Origin: Oleiagrimonas sp963821885
GTDB taxonomy: Bacteria > Pseudomonadota > Gammaproteobacteria > Xanthomonadales > Rhodanobacteraceae
Reading direction: 5' to 3'
Assembly: GCA_963821885.1 (NCBI GenBank)
Contig: CAWGFN010000004.1
Span: 62,001-126,000 of the forward strand
Length of the DNA: 64,000 nt
Position numbers and translations under genes: made by a program. Under the pieces are notes generated by a model that was not told where the DNA came from, ran no database searches, and saw only the letters and a program-made list of their open reading frames with translations. Shown piece after piece: positions 34,976-45,183 of this stretch. Numbering within the stretch: the first letter of the stretch is position 1; the number at the start of each line of letters is the position of its first letter.

Positions 34976-36766
34976 ATGAGAAGGATAGCTCCGCAGGCAC
35001 CGGCTGATCCAGCACCGCCATCGCTGCTGATGTCGCGCGGGAGCACACTTCGCTTCCGTCGCAGGCTGATCCTGATCGCCGTGATCGCCATCGCCCTGAT
35101 CCTCGGCATGGCCGCGGCCGCGGTCATCAATGTCTCGAGCTATCGCCATTACAACGCGGCGACGCGCCATTCCAGCGGCGTCCTGCAACAGATCCTGAGC
35201 ACGTCGAACGCGCTGCGCGGCGCCGAATCGGGACTGCGCGGCCACCTGCTGACCGGCGATACCGGGCAGCTGGAGAGCTACCTGATCGCCCTGCCGAAGA
35301 TCGACCAGGGCAGCGCGCAACTGCTGGACATGACCCGCGGGGACCCTCCGCAGCACCAGTTGGCGCTGAACCTGCGCGCCAGCCTGCAGGCCCGCGCGCG
35401 GCAATTGCAGGCCGTGCTCGCGCGCTATCGCGGCGGCGACCGCAACGGCGCCCTGTCCATGCTGCGCGCACAGATGGCCGCCGATGCCGACCATCCCCTG
35501 CTCCGGCAGACCGAGGCCATGCGCGACGTCGAGATGGCGCATCAACGAAACGTCGACCAGCAGCGCGACCGCTCGGCCAGCCTGACCGCCTGGTTCACCT
35601 TCGCCAGTCTGTCCTGCGCGCTGGCGCTGCTGCTCAGCTCGATCGTCCTGGTTCTGCGCCAGCAACGCCATGCACTGGATTCCAAGGAAGCGCTGATGCA
35701 GGCCTACATGCAGCTGGCGCAATCGCTGGAGGAGTCGCGCGGTCTGGCCGACCGCATGCAGCGCCTGCATGCATTGAGCGAAACCCTGCAGAACTGCCGC
35801 AGCATGCATGAAGCCCTGCGCACGCTGCCCCCGAGCCTGGAGGACATGCTTCCCGACACCGCCGGCGTGGTCATGCTGATCAATGCCTCGCGCAATCTGG
35901 TCGAGACCGCCAGCGCCTGGGGGCAGCTGACGCATCGCAGCGAGGACGTCTTCGCCCCGGACGACTGCTACGCCCTGCGCCGCGGCCAGGCCTACCCCGA
36001 ATCGGACACCCAGGCGAGGATGCCGTGCGCGCACCTGCACCCGGTGGAAGCCGCCGGTCACGGCCAGACCTGGCTGTGCGTGCCCCTGCTGGCCCAGGGC
36101 GAGACCCTGGGCGTGTTGCACATGCAGCAGGCGACAGGCCTCAGTCCGGAAATCCGCGATATGTGCATCACGCTGGGCGAACAGCTGGGCCTGCTCCTGG
36201 GCAACCTGCGCCTGCAGGAAAGCCTGCACAACCAGTCGATCCGCGATCCGCTCACCGGCCTTTACAACCGCCGCTATCTGGAAACCTCGCTGTATCGCGA
36301 GCTGCTGCGCAACATCCGCCAGGGCAGCCGGCTGACCGTGCTGATGATGGACCTGGACCATTTCAAGCGATTCAACGACGTGCATGGCCACGACGCCGGC
36401 GACCAACTGCTGCAGCAGTTCGCCGCGCTCCTGCGCGAACTGGTGCGCGCCGAGGACATCGCCTGCCGTTACGGCGGCGAGGAGTTCACCGTGATCCTCC
36501 CCGATACCGACGCCGAGGCCGCCCTGCGGCGCGCGGAGACCATTCGCGCACGCACCGAGCAGCTCAACATCCGCCATCGTGGCGCGCTGCTGGGCGGGAT
36601 CAGCGTGTCCATCGGCCTTGCTGTCCAGGAAGACCAGGAACACGATACGGCCAGCCTGCTGCATGCCGCCGACCAGGCGCTCTACCGGGCCAAGCGGGCC
36701 GGCCGCAACCGGATCGAGTCCGCCACCGCCCAGGATCACACCGCGGCCCCCGAAGACACGAATTGA
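34976..36766 (+). CDS. membrane diguanylate cyclase (CHASE3-like, GAF-like, GGDEF)
   Basis: 596 residues. A helix at about 30-53 (LILIAVIAIALILGMAAAAV) and one at about 203-227 bracket a periplasmic helical region like CHASE3 (GAESGLRGHLLTGDTGQLES). A GAF-like segment spans about 255-415 (WLCVPLLAQGETLGVLHMQQ). The GGDEF domain starts at RDPLTGLYNRRYLE and has the intact active motif CRYGGEEFTVILP. The inhibitory I-site RAED lies five residues before GGEEF. It should make cyclic di-GMP with product inhibition. ATG 34976 has only a weak ribosome site. Confidence 0.92.
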   Translation: MRRIAPQAPADPAPPSLLMSRGSTLRFRRRLILIAVIAIALILGMAAAAVINVSSYRHYNAATRHSSGVLQQILSTSNALRGAESGLRGHLLTGDTGQLESYLIALPKIDQGSAQLLDMTRGDPPQHQLALNLRASLQARARQLQAVLARYRGGDRNGALSMLRAQMAADADHPLLRQTEAMRDVEMAHQRNVDQQRDRSASLTAWFTFASLSCALALLLSSIVLVLRQQRHALDSKEALMQAYMQLAQSLEESRGLADRMQRLHALSETLQNCRSMHEALRTLPPSLEDMLPDTAGVVMLINASRNLVETASAWGQLTHRSEDVFAPDDCYALRRGQAYPESDTQARMPCAHLHPVEAAGHGQTWLCVPLLAQGETLGVLHMQQATGLSPEIRDMCITLGEQLGLLLGNLRLQESLHNQSIRDPLTGLYNRRYLETSLYRELLRNIRQGSRLTVLMMDLDHFKRFNDVHGHDAGDQLLQQFAALLRELVRAEDIACRYGGEEFTVILPDTDAEAALRRAETIRARTEQLNIRHRGALLGGISVSIGLAVQEDQEHDTASLLHAADQALYRAKRAGRNRIESATAQDHTAAPEDTN

Positions 36767-36791
36767 CGGCCTTTGCCGACATTCTTAAACT
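36763..36791 (+). promoter_or_regulatory. candidate sigma-70 promoter of the RND efflux genes
   Basis: TTGACG and TAAACT separated by exactly 17 bases, starting at the stop of the GGDEF gene and about 175 bases before the adaptor ATG. The interval up to 36966 holds no gene. Confidence 0.5.
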
Positions 36792-36966
36792 GGCCGGTAC
36801 ATTACACCCCCGCCCGCGACCAAGACCCGCCAGACAAACCCATTACGGCATTTCGTCCCATCATCCATGCGATGGCCTACCGCGCATGGCCGCTGGACAC
36901 GCATTGCCGCGATCGTCACGCTTGGCGGATCGGATCGATGGGACATCGTTCATCCAAGGAATACAG

Positions 36967-38160
36967 ATGCATTTCACGCGCCCGCGCACACTGGATGCGT
37001 TCCTGTTCACGCTGATCGCATGTGGCCTGCTGTCCGCCTGTGGACAAGGCAGTTCACAAGGCAACCGGAAGATGCCCCCGGCCAACGTCGGCGTGCATCC
37101 GGCCGTGCCCACCTCGGTGCCCCTCGTACGCGACCTGGTCGGCCGCCTCTCGGCCTACCGCAGCGCCGACGTGCGCGCACGCGTGAGCGGCGTGCTGCTC
37201 AAGCGCGACTACGAGGAAGGTGGCGATGTGAAGAAGGGCCAGGTGCTGTTCGAGATCGACCCGGCGCCGCTGAAAGCCTCGCTGGATGCGGCCAGGGCCT
37301 CGCTGGCCCAGGCCCAGGCGGACTACACCAACAAGAAGATCGCGGCCAGCCGCGCGCGCGAACTGGCGCCCAAGGGCTTCGTCTCGCGTTCGGACCTGGA
37401 CAACGCCGAGGCCGCCGAACGCACCGCGGCCGCCAGCGTGCAGCAGGCCCGGGCGGCCGTGGAAAGCGCCACGATCAACCTGGGTTACGCCACCGTGCGC
37501 TCGCCCATCGACGGCCGCGCCGGCAAGCAGCAGGTGACCGAGGGCGCCCTGGTCGGCCAGGGCAGCGCGACCCTGCTGACCACGGTCGACCAGATCGATC
37601 CGCTGTACGTGAACTTCAACATGGCCGTGGACGAGCTCGACAAGCTGCGCCGCGAACAGGCCGAGGGCAGCGCGACCCTGCGCGGCGCCAACCAGGCGCG
37701 CATCGAACTGTCCATGCCCGACGGCGGCAAGTACGGCGAGCCCGGCACCCTGGACTTCTCCGGCACCACCGTGGACCCGGATACCGGCGCGGTGGCGCTG
37801 CGTGGCCTGATCCCCAACCCCAAGGGCAACCTGCTGCCCGGCATGTACGTCCACCTCAAGGTCGAATTCGGCACCCTCGATCATGCCTACCTGGTTTCCG
37901 AGGCCGCCGTGCAGCGCGACCCGACCGGACCCTACGTCCTGGTCCTGGGCAAGGACGGCATGGTGCAGCAAAAGCGCGTGCAGACGGCTGGCATCTACAA
38001 GCAGCAGTGGATCGTCACCGGCGGCCTGGCCCAGGGCGATCGCATCATCGTCGAAGGCCTGGCCCAGGCGCAGCCCGGCAAGCCCGCGGTGCTCGCCAAG
38101 CCGGCGCCCAGGGCGACCGGCCCGGCCACGCAGGGCGCGGCTGGCGCCGGCTCGCACTGA
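36967..38160 (+). CDS. RND efflux periplasmic adaptor lipoprotein
   Basis: 397 residues, MexA/AcrA type. The signal ends in the lipobox LLSAC with C25. Then VSGVLLKRDYEEGGDVKKGQ (lipoyl half), a helical hairpin (SLAQAQADYTNKKIAASRAR ...), RSPIDGRAGKQQVTEGALVG, a beta-barrel region and the membrane-proximal end. ATG 36967 follows AAGGAATACAG. It should link the inner-membrane pump encoded downstream to a TolC-type channel; no outer-membrane gene is in the window. This gene is intact, unlike its partner. Confidence 0.95.
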   Translation: MHFTRPRTLDAFLFTLIACGLLSACGQGSSQGNRKMPPANVGVHPAVPTSVPLVRDLVGRLSAYRSADVRARVSGVLLKRDYEEGGDVKKGQVLFEIDPAPLKASLDAARASLAQAQADYTNKKIAASRARELAPKGFVSRSDLDNAEAAERTAAASVQQARAAVESATINLGYATVRSPIDGRAGKQQVTEGALVGQGSATLLTTVDQIDPLYVNFNMAVDELDKLRREQAEGSATLRGANQARIELSMPDGGKYGEPGTLDFSGTTVDPDTGAVALRGLIPNPKGNLLPGMYVHLKVEFGTLDHAYLVSEAAVQRDPTGPYVLVLGKDGMVQQKRVQTAGIYKQQWIVTGGLAQGDRIIVEGLAQAQPGKPAVLAKPAPRATGPATQGAAGAGSH

Positions 38161-38169
38161 GGTCCCGTC

Positions 38170-41100
38170 ATGCCCGGATTCTTCATTGAACGCCCGATCT
38201 TCGCCTGGGTGATCGCGATCCTGATCTCGCTCGGCGGCGTCATCGCCATCGCCAACCTGGGCGTGGAGTCGTACCCCGACATCGCGCCGCCGCAGGTCAC
38301 CATCAACGCCAGCTATCCCGGCGCCAACGCCGAGACCATCGAGAAAAGCGTCACCCAGGTCATCGAGCAGCAACTGACCAGCATCGACAACCTGCTGTAC
38401 TTCAGCTCCTCGTCCAGCTCCACCGGCATCGGTCAGCATCACCCTGACCTTCGCCGACGGCACCGACCCGGACACCGCCCAGGTGCAGGTGCAGAACAAG
38501 GTGGCGCTGGCCACGCCGCGACTGCCCTCGGAAGTGGTGCAGCAGGGCGTGGTGCGTGGCCAAGGCCAACACCGGCTTCCTGATGGTGGTCGCGCTGCGC
38601 TCGGACGACGACGGCTCGATGGACGCCAACGCGCTCAACAACATGATCGCCACGCGCATCCAGGACCCGATATCGCGCCTGCCCGGCGTCGGCAGCACGC
38701 AGCAGTTCGGCTCCGAATACGCCATGCGCATCTGGCTGAACCCGGACAAGCTGCACGGCTACGGCCTGTCGGCCACCGACGTGCTGGACGCCGTGCGCGC
38801 GCAGAACGTGCAGTTCGCGGCTGGCTCGATCGGCGCCGCGCCGGCCCGCAAGGGCCAGGGCTACACGGCCACGGTCAGCGCCGAGAGCCGCTTCACCTCG
38901 CCCGACCAGTTCCGCAACATCATCCTGCGCGCCAACAGCGACGGCTCCACGGTGCGCCTGAAGGACGTCGCGCGCGATCGGAGTTCGGACCCGAGGGCTA
39001 CGGCTTCGAGCGGCGCGCTACAACGGCAAGCCCGCGGGCGGCTTCGCCGTGTCAGCTGCAGCCCGGCGCCAACGCGCTGACGGTGGCCCAGGAGGTGCGC
39101 GACAAGATGGCCGAGCTGCAGCGCAGCTTCCCGCCGCACGTCACCTGGTTCTCGCCGTTCGACTCCACCACGTTCGTGAAGATGTCGATCAACGAGGTGG
39201 TGCAGACGCTGATCGAGGCGATCATCCTGGTGTTCCTGGTGATGCTGCTGTTCCTGCAGAACATCCGCGCCACGTGATCCCGACCCTGGTCATTCCCGGT
39301 GGCCCTGCTCGGCACCTTCCTCGGCATGCTGGTCATGGGCTTCACCATCAACCAGCTGACCCTGTTCGGCATGGTGCTGGCCATCGGCATCGTGGTCGAC
39401 GACGCGATCGTGGTGATCGAGAACGTCGAGCGCATCATGACCGAGGAGAACCTTCCGCCGAAGGAAGCCACGCGCAAGGCGATGATCCAGATCACCGGCG
39501 CGGTGGTCGCCATCTCGGTGGTGCTGGCGGCGGTGTTCATCCCCAGCGCGCTGCAGACCGGCAGCGTGGGCGCGATCTACCGCCAGTTCGCCCTGACCAT
39601 CGCCCTGTCGATGGGCTTCTCGGCCTTCCTGGCGCTGTCGTTCACCCCGGCCCTGTGCGCCTCGATGCTCAAGCCCGAGCACGACAAGCCCAAGAACCGG
39701 CTGTTCCGCGGCTTCAACCGCTTCTTCGCGGCGACCACCCAGACGCTACACCCGCCATGTGGGCCGGGCCATCACCCACGCGCCGCGCTGGATGCTCGGC
39801 TTCGCGCTGCTGGCGGTGCTGACCGGCTTCCTGTTCACCCGCCTGCCCGGCAGCTTCCTGCCTCCGGAGGACCAGGGGTACGCCTTCGTGGTGGTGCAGC
39901 TGCCGCCAGGCGCGACCATGCAGCGCACCAACAAGGTGCTGGACCAGATCCGCACCATGGTCATGGCACGATCCCGGCCGTCCATGGCATGTTCCAGGTC
40001 GCGGGCTTCAGCTTCATGGGCTCGGGCGAGAACGCCGGCATGGCCTTCATCCACCTCAAGGACTGGTCCAAGCGCGACATCACCGCGGACCAGTTCGTGC
40101 AGCGCATGAACGGCATGCTGTTCATGAAGATCCACGACGCCAAGGCGTTCGCCGCCAACATGCCGACGGTGCGCGGCCTGGGGCAGTTCGGCGGCTTCGA
40201 CATGTACCTGCAGGACCGTGGCGGCCAGGGCTATGCCGCCCTGGCCAAGGCCCGCGACCAGCTGCTGGCCAAGGCCGCGCAGGATCCGGTCCTCAGCAAC
40301 GTGCGCCCCAATGCCCTGGGCGACACGCCGCAGATCAGGCTGAACGTCGATCGCGTCAAGGCGCAGTCAATGGGCCTTTCGGTCAGCGACGTGTACAACG
40401 CCATCCAGCTGATGCTGGCGCCGGTCTACGTCAACGACTTCTTCTACCAGGGCCGCGTCAAGCGCGTGATCATGCAGGCCGACTCGCCCTACCGCATGGA
40501 TCTGGACGCCCTCTCGCACTTCTACACGCCCAGCAGCAAGGTCGGCGGCAACGGTGACGACAGCATGATCCCGCTGTCCGGCGTGGTCGACGCCAAGTGG
40601 CAGCATGGGGCCGCCCGCGCGCAGCCGCTACAACGGCTACTCGGCGGTGGAGATCGTCGGCGACCCGGCGCCCGGCTACAGCTCCGGGCCAGGCCATGAC
40701 GGCCATGCAGCAGATCGTCGACAAGGACCTGCCGGAGGGCTTCGGCGTCGACTGGAGCGGCCAGTCCTACCAGGAGGTGATCTCGGGCAACCAGGCGCCG
40801 CTGCTGTTCGGCCTGTCGATCCTGGTGGTGTTCCTGGCCCTGGCCGCGTTGTACGAGAGCTGGTCGATCCCGGTCTCGGTGCTGCTGGTGGTGCCGCTGG
40901 GCGTGCTCGGCGCGGTGCTGGCGACCATGCTGCGCGGCATGCCCAACGACGTCTACTTCAAGATCGGCCTGATCACCATCATCGGCCTGGCGGCCAAGAA
41001 CGCGATCCTGATCGTGGAGTTCGCGGTCGAGCAGCAGCAGATCGGGACGCTCGCTGCGCGAGGGCGTGGTCGAGGCGGCGCGCCTGCGCCTGCGGCCGAT

Positions 41101-41354
41101 CCTGATGACCTCGCTGGCCTTCATCCTCGGCGTGCTGCCGCTGGCCATCTCCACCGGACCCGGCGCCAACGCGCGTCACGCCATCGGTACCGGCGTGATC
41201 GGCGGCATGCTGTTCGCCACCTTGCTCGGCCTGCTGCTGATCCCGGTGTTCTACGTGGCCATGCGCCGCCTGCTCGGCGACCGGCTGGACCCGGCCGGCC
41301 GCGCCACGCGGACCGGGCGGACCGCAGCCGTTCGACTCCGATCCGCGGCGCTGA
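38170..41354 (+). pseudogene. RND inner-membrane transporter with about 13 frame-breaking indels
   Basis: AcrB/MexB-type, starting MPGFFIERPIFAWVIAILIS. Family segments follow in the right order but in changing frames: GTDPDTAQVQVQNKVA, AKANTGFLMVVALRS, FDSTTFVKMSINEVVQTLIE, GMVLAIGIVVDDAIVVIENV, FALLAVLTGFLFTRLPGSFL, KIGLITIIGLAAKNAILIVE and GTGVIGGMLFATLLGLLLIP. Frame changes occur near 38433, 38555, 38983, 39017, 39052, 39274, 39297, 39746, 39966, 40608, 40690, 41047 and 41296. With them corrected the protein has normal length (about 1,060) and ends GGPQPFDSDPRR with TGA at 41352. Between indels there are no stop codons and residues look conserved, so sequence error is a serious alternative to decay. 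Confidence 0.85.
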
Positions 41355-41375
41355 TCGCCGAGGGACGCCGAAAAC

Positions 41376-41410
41376 GAAAAAGGCCGCGGATGCATGCCCG
41401 CGGCCTTTTC
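41376..41410. terminator. bidirectional terminator between RND gene and fabG
   Basis: GAAAAAGGCCGCGG ... CCGCGGCCTTTTC: GC stem with A-run before and T-run after, serving the two converging transcripts. Confidence 0.92.
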
Positions 41411-41430
41411 ATCATGCGGGGCGATGCCAC

Positions 41431-42174
41431 TCAGGGCATGTACATGCCGCCATTGACGTGCATGGTCTCACCGGAGATGTAGGCTGCCGCCGGTGAAGCC
41501 AGGAAGGCCACCGCGTTGGCGATGTCCTCGGGCTGGCCCAGGCGACCCAGGGCGATCTGGGTCTCCAGGGTGCTGCGCTGGTTCTCGTCGAGGGCGCGTG
41601 TCATGTCGGTGTCGATGAAGCCCGGGGCAACCACGTTGACGGTGATGCCTCGCGAACCGACCTCGCGCGCCAGCGACTTGGAGAAGGCAATGATGCCGGC
41701 CTTGGCCGCGGCGTAGTTGGACTGGCCCGGATTACCGGTCACCCCGACCACCGAGGCGATGTTGACGATGCGGCCCTTGCGCGCCTTCATCATCCCGCGC
41801 ATGACCGCCTTGGACGTGCGGTAGACCGAGGTCAGGTTGGTGTCGATGATGGCGTTCCAGTCCTCGTCCTTCATGCGCATGAGCAACTGGTCGCGGGTGA
41901 TGCCGGCGTTGTTGACGAGGATGGAGACCGGACCGAAATCCTTGCCGATCGCGGCAATCAGCGCGTCCACACCGGCGCCGTCGGTGACATCCAGCACGCG
42001 GCCCGCGCCACCGTGTGGCTGCAGGCGCGCGTCGATGCTGGCCGCGCCCGCTTCGCTGGTGGCGGTGCCGATCACGGTCGCGCCCTGCGCGGCCAGGGTG
42101 TCGGCAATGGCGGCGCCGATGCCGCGCGTGGCGCCGGTGACCAGCGCGATCTCGCCTTCGAGTGGCTTGCTCAT
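41431..42174 (-). CDS. fabG: 3-oxoacyl-ACP reductase
   Basis: 247 residues, short-chain dehydrogenase. The NADP motif GATRGIG is at 14-20, NNAG near 88-91, and the catalytic S141-Y154-K158 in IASVVGVTGNPGQSNYAAAK. NADPH reduction of 3-ketoacyl-ACP in fatty-acid elongation. ATG 42174 behind GGAAACC. It is the last gene of this fab operon; no acpP follows, since a terminator lies 20 bases past its stop. Confidence 0.97.
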   Translation of the reverse strand: MSKPLEGEIALVTGATRGIGAAIADTLAAQGATVIGTATSEAGAASIDARLQPHGGAGRVLDVTDGAGVDALIAAIGKDFGPVSILVNNAGITRDQLLMRMKDEDWNAIIDTNLTSVYRTSKAVMRGMMKARKGRIVNIASVVGVTGNPGQSNYAAAKAGIIAFSKSLAREVGSRGITVNVVAPGFIDTDMTRALDENQRSTLETQIALGRLGQPEDIANAVAFLASPAAAYISGETMHVNGGMYMP

Positions 42175-42218
42175 GGAAAGGTTTCCTTCAGGGATGGTGG
42201 ATCGGTTCCGTTGGCGAC

Positions 42219-43166
42219 TCAGGTCCACGCGCTGCGCGCGGCCTCCAGCGCTTCGGGTTCACCCAGTGCACGGGCGTCGAGCGCCCGGTCGATGCGCCGG
42301 GCCAGGCCGGTCAGCACCTTGCCGGGGCCGCATTCGCCCAGCGCCGTGGCGCCCGCGGCGGCCAGGGCCTGCACGCATTCGGTCCAGCGCACGGGCATGA
42401 ACAGCTGGCGACGCAGCGCGTCACGGATGGCGTCGAGGTCGGGCTGCACCGCCGCGTCGGCGTTCTGCACCACCGGCAGGGACGGCTCGCGCCAGTCCAG
42501 CCCGTCCATGCGCGCGGCCAGCTGCTCGGCGGCGCCGCTCATCAGGGCGCAGTGCGAGGGCACCGACATGGCCAGCTTCACGGCCTTCTTCACGCCTTCC
42601 TCGGCCAGCCGCGCCAGCGCGCGGTCGACCGCCTCGGCATGACCGGCGATGACCACCTGACCGGGCGAATTGAAGTTGGCCGGGGACACGACCTGCTCGC
42701 CGGAGACTTCCTCGCAGATGGCCGCGATCCGCGCATCGTCGCCACCGAGCACCGCCGCCATGCCGCCGACGCCGACCGGCACGGCGGCCTGCATCAGGCG
42801 ACCGCGCTCGGCCACCAGGGCGGCCCCGTCATGCAGCGAGAGCGCATCGGCGCAGACCAGCGCGGTGTACTCGCCCAGGCTGTGGCCGGCCAGGCGGGCC
42901 GGGCGCGCGCCGCCAAGTTTGTTCCATACGCGCCACACCGCCACGCCGGCGGCCAGCAAGGCCGGCTGGGTGTGCTCGGTGCGGTTGAGCTGGTCCTCCG
43001 GACCCTCCTGCGAAAGACGCCACAGGTCGGCGCCGGCACCGTCGGAGGCTTCCTCGAACGTGCGGCGAACTTCCGGATGGGCGGTCGCCAGTTCGGCAAG
43101 CATGCCAACCGACTGCGAACCCTGTCCGGGGAACACGAAGGCGAGATGGGCGGAGATTTCAGTCAT
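42219..43166 (-). CDS. fabD: malonyl-CoA:ACP transacylase
   Basis: 315 residues. FVFPGQGSQSVGML at the N-terminus; catalytic S96 in LAGHSLGEYTALV and H205 in SVPSHCALM. Loads malonyl groups onto ACP. ATG 43166 (MTEISAHLAF) is used; the longer frame adds an unlikely N-terminus. Lies 44 bases before fabG. Confidence 0.97.
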   Translation of the reverse strand: MTEISAHLAFVFPGQGSQSVGMLAELATAHPEVRRTFEEASDGAGADLWRLSQEGPEDQLNRTEHTQPALLAAGVAVWRVWNKLGGARPARLAGHSLGEYTALVCADALSLHDGAALVAERGRLMQAAVPVGVGGMAAVLGGDDARIAAICEEVSGEQVVSPANFNSPGQVVIAGHAEAVDRALARLAEEGVKKAVKLAMSVPSHCALMSGAAEQLAARMDGLDWREPSLPVVQNADAAVQPDLDAIRDALRRQLFMPVRWTECVQALAAAGATALGECGPGKVLTGLARRIDRALDARALGEPEALEAARSAWT

Positions 43167-43268
43167 GTCGAATGCGTATCCTGAACAACAAGCCGCCAAT
43201 CTTGCCAGCATTGGCCCGCCGGTTCAGCAGTCGGGCGTTTGAATCCGTCGCGCGCGGCCGCCCAACGA

Positions 43269-43294
43269 CAGCGGCCGCCCGGGGGCGGCCGCTG
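43269..43294. terminator. GC-rich inverted repeat between fabH and fabD
   Basis: AGCGGCCGCC and GGCGGCCGCT pair around a CGGG loop. No T-run; it may dampen or punctuate the fab transcript rather than end it. Confidence 0.4.
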
Positions 43295-43317
43295 GTATGC
43301 ACGAACCTGCTTCGGGG

Positions 43318-44301
43318 TCAGTAGCGCAGCAACGCCGACGCCCAGGTGAAACCGCCGCCGAAGGCCTCCAGCAGCAGGGTCTGGCCGCGCTTCACCTTGC
43401 CCGAGCACACCGCCTCGTCCAGGGCCAGCGGCACCGAACCGGAGGAGGTGTTGGCGTGCTTGTCGACGGTGACGATGACCCGGTCCATGGACATCTTCAG
43501 GCGCTTGGCCGTGGCCTCGATGATGCGCAGATTGGCCTGGTGCGGGATCAGCCAGTCGATGTCCGACTCGTGCATGCCCGCGGCCTGCAGCGTCTCGCCG
43601 ACCAGCGAATCCAGGGTCTTGACCGCCACCTTGAACACTTCACGGCCGCTCATGCGGATGCGCACGCCGTGGTTGGGCTCGTCGGTGAAACCGGCGGACA
43701 CGCCGACCGGGTTGTACAGCAGCTCCTTGTAGCCGCCGTCGGCATGCATGCAGGTCGCCAGGATGCCCGGTTCGTCGGACGCCTCCAGCACCACCGCGCC
43801 GGCACCGTCGCCGAACAGCACGCAGGTCTCGCGCTCGTTCCAGTCGACCATGCGGGTCAGGGTCTCGGCACCGATCACCAGGGCCTTCTTCGTCTGCCCG
43901 CTGCGGATGAACTTGTCGGCCACGCCCAGGGCGTAGACGAAGCCCGAGCAGGCCGCGTTGACGTCGAACGCCGCGCAGCCGTTGGCGCCCAGGCGATGCT
44001 GGATCAGGCAGGCGGTGGACGGAAAGATGATGTCGGGCGTGGTGGTGCCGAGAATGATCAGGTCGAGCTCCGAGGCCTTGACCCCGGCACGCTCGAGCGC
44101 CTGCACCGCGGCGCGGTAACCCAGCTCGCCGGTGGTTTCCTCGGCGCTGGACACGCGCCGCTCGCGGATGCCCGTGCGGCTGCGGATCCACTCGTCGCTG
44201 GTATCGACCTGTTTCTCGAGGTCGGCGTTGGTGACCACGCGCTCGGGGAGCGCGCTGCCGGTGGCGAGGATGCGTGCGTACTTCAGGGTCCTGTCCCCCA
44301 T
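43318..44301 (-). CDS. fabH: 3-oxoacyl-ACP synthase III
   Basis: 327 residues, thiolase fold. Catalytic triad C118 (DVNAACSGFVYAL), H254 (LIPHQANLRI) and N284 (KHANTSSGSVPLAL). Condenses acetyl-CoA with malonyl-ACP to start fatty-acid synthesis. ATG 44301. In the classic rpmF-fabH-fabD-fabG order. Confidence 0.97.
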   Translation of the reverse strand: MGDRTLKYARILATGSALPERVVTNADLEKQVDTSDEWIRSRTGIRERRVSSAEETTGELGYRAAVQALERAGVKASELDLIILGTTTPDIIFPSTACLIQHRLGANGCAAFDVNAACSGFVYALGVADKFIRSGQTKKALVIGAETLTRMVDWNERETCVLFGDGAGAVVLEASDEPGILATCMHADGGYKELLYNPVGVSAGFTDEPNHGVRIRMSGREVFKVAVKTLDSLVGETLQAAGMHESDIDWLIPHQANLRIIEATAKRLKMSMDRVIVTVDKHANTSSGSVPLALDEAVCSGKVKRGQTLLLEAFGGGFTWASALLRY

Positions 44302-44380
44302 GCCTGCGTGGCGACCGCCGGCCGCCGTGGTTTCAGGCCTCGCACTCTACCGCACATGCGGCACCGAGCGGACCTGCCGT

Positions 44381-44410
44381 AAACGCAAAGCGGCGCGTTG
44401 CCGCGCCGCC
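44381..44410 (-). terminator. hairpin after rpmF
   Basis: Minus strand GCGGCGCG GCAA CGCGCCGC followed by TTTGCGTTT. It is a plausible partial terminator that would make rpmF and yceD more abundant than the fab genes. Confidence 0.55.
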
Positions 44411-44441
44411 CTGCACACAACGTCCCTGATCGGCGAGGAGC

Positions 44442-44636
44442 TCAGTCCTCGTCGACGATCTGCTCGGCCGTCTCGATGACCTTGCGGCCACGGTAGTAGC
44501 CGTCCTTGGTCACGTGGTGGCGACGGTGCACCTCGCCGCTGGTCGGGTCGGTCGACAGCTGCACCGGCGTGAGCTTGTCGTGCGAACGACGCATGCCGCG
44601 GGTGGACGGGGTTCTGCGGCTCTTCTGGACTGCCAT
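44442..44636 (-). CDS. rpmF: 50S ribosomal protein L32
   Basis: 64 residues: MAVQKSRRTPSTRGMRRSHD is the L32 signature; HHVTKDGYYRGRKVIE ends the protein. Lacks the cysteine pairs of zinc-binding L32 forms. ATG 44636 with an AGAAAC-type leader, 19 bases after yceD. Confidence 0.97.
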   Translation of the reverse strand: MAVQKSRRTPSTRGMRRSHDKLTPVQLSTDPTSGEVHRRHHVTKDGYYRGRKVIETAEQIVDED

Positions 44637-44655
44637 GGGAGTTTCTCCGGAAAAA

Positions 44656-45174
44656 TCAGTGTTTCTTCAGTTCGCGCAACACCGCGAACGGGTTGGGTCT
44701 GTTCTCTTCGTCCGGCATCGCCTCCGGACCGCTTGCTCTGCCCTGCTCGGGCCATTCGCTTTCGGGCGAGACCGGCACCAGGGGCACGGCCAGCACCAGT
44801 TCATCCTCGATCACCGCCACCGGATCGATACGGCCATCGCTCTCGATAAGCAGCGGCTCGTACCCCGGCGCCAGTGCGGCCTCCTCGCGCTCGTGGGCGA
44901 TCAGGCCCAGGCGTGCGTGCAAGTCGACCGGATGCACGAAAGGCTCCAGCGTCCGCTGGCAGGCCAGCGTCAACGACGCCGACACATCCAGCAGCAGGGA
45001 CGCGCCACCGAGCTCGCTGCGGGCGAACTCCAGACGGTAGTTGGCATCCCCGGTGTCGTCGGCCAGCAGGCCGCGCAAGCGCTCGAACCCGGCAATCGGA
45101 AGCGTGCCTTCGAAAATGCGCCGCTCCTCGACCATGCGCCACGCGTCGACAAAAGCTGGCAAAGACACGGACAT
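44656..45174 (-). CDS. yceD: YceD/DUF177 family protein (23S rRNA accumulation)
   Basis: 172 residues. LLDVSASLTLACQRTLEPF contains the conserved cysteine of the DUF177 core; LIESDGRIDPVAVIEDELVL and NPFAVLRELKKH are typical late motifs. In E. coli and plants this protein is needed for normal 23S rRNA levels. First gene of the yceD-rpmF-fab operon, with a near-consensus promoter ten bases upstream. Confidence 0.92.
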   Translation of the reverse strand: MSVSLPAFVDAWRMVEERRIFEGTLPIAGFERLRGLLADDTGDANYRLEFARSELGGASLLLDVSASLTLACQRTLEPFVHPVDLHARLGLIAHEREEAALAPGYEPLLIESDGRIDPVAVIEDELVLAVPLVPVSPESEWPEQGRASGPEAMPDEENRPNPFAVLRELKKH

Positions 45175-45183
45175 ATCCGCGCA

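Noticed and set aside
30102..34979. 1,625-codon plus-strand ORF
   Set aside because: Antisense of the glutamate dehydrogenase; long only because of high GC and third-position bias.
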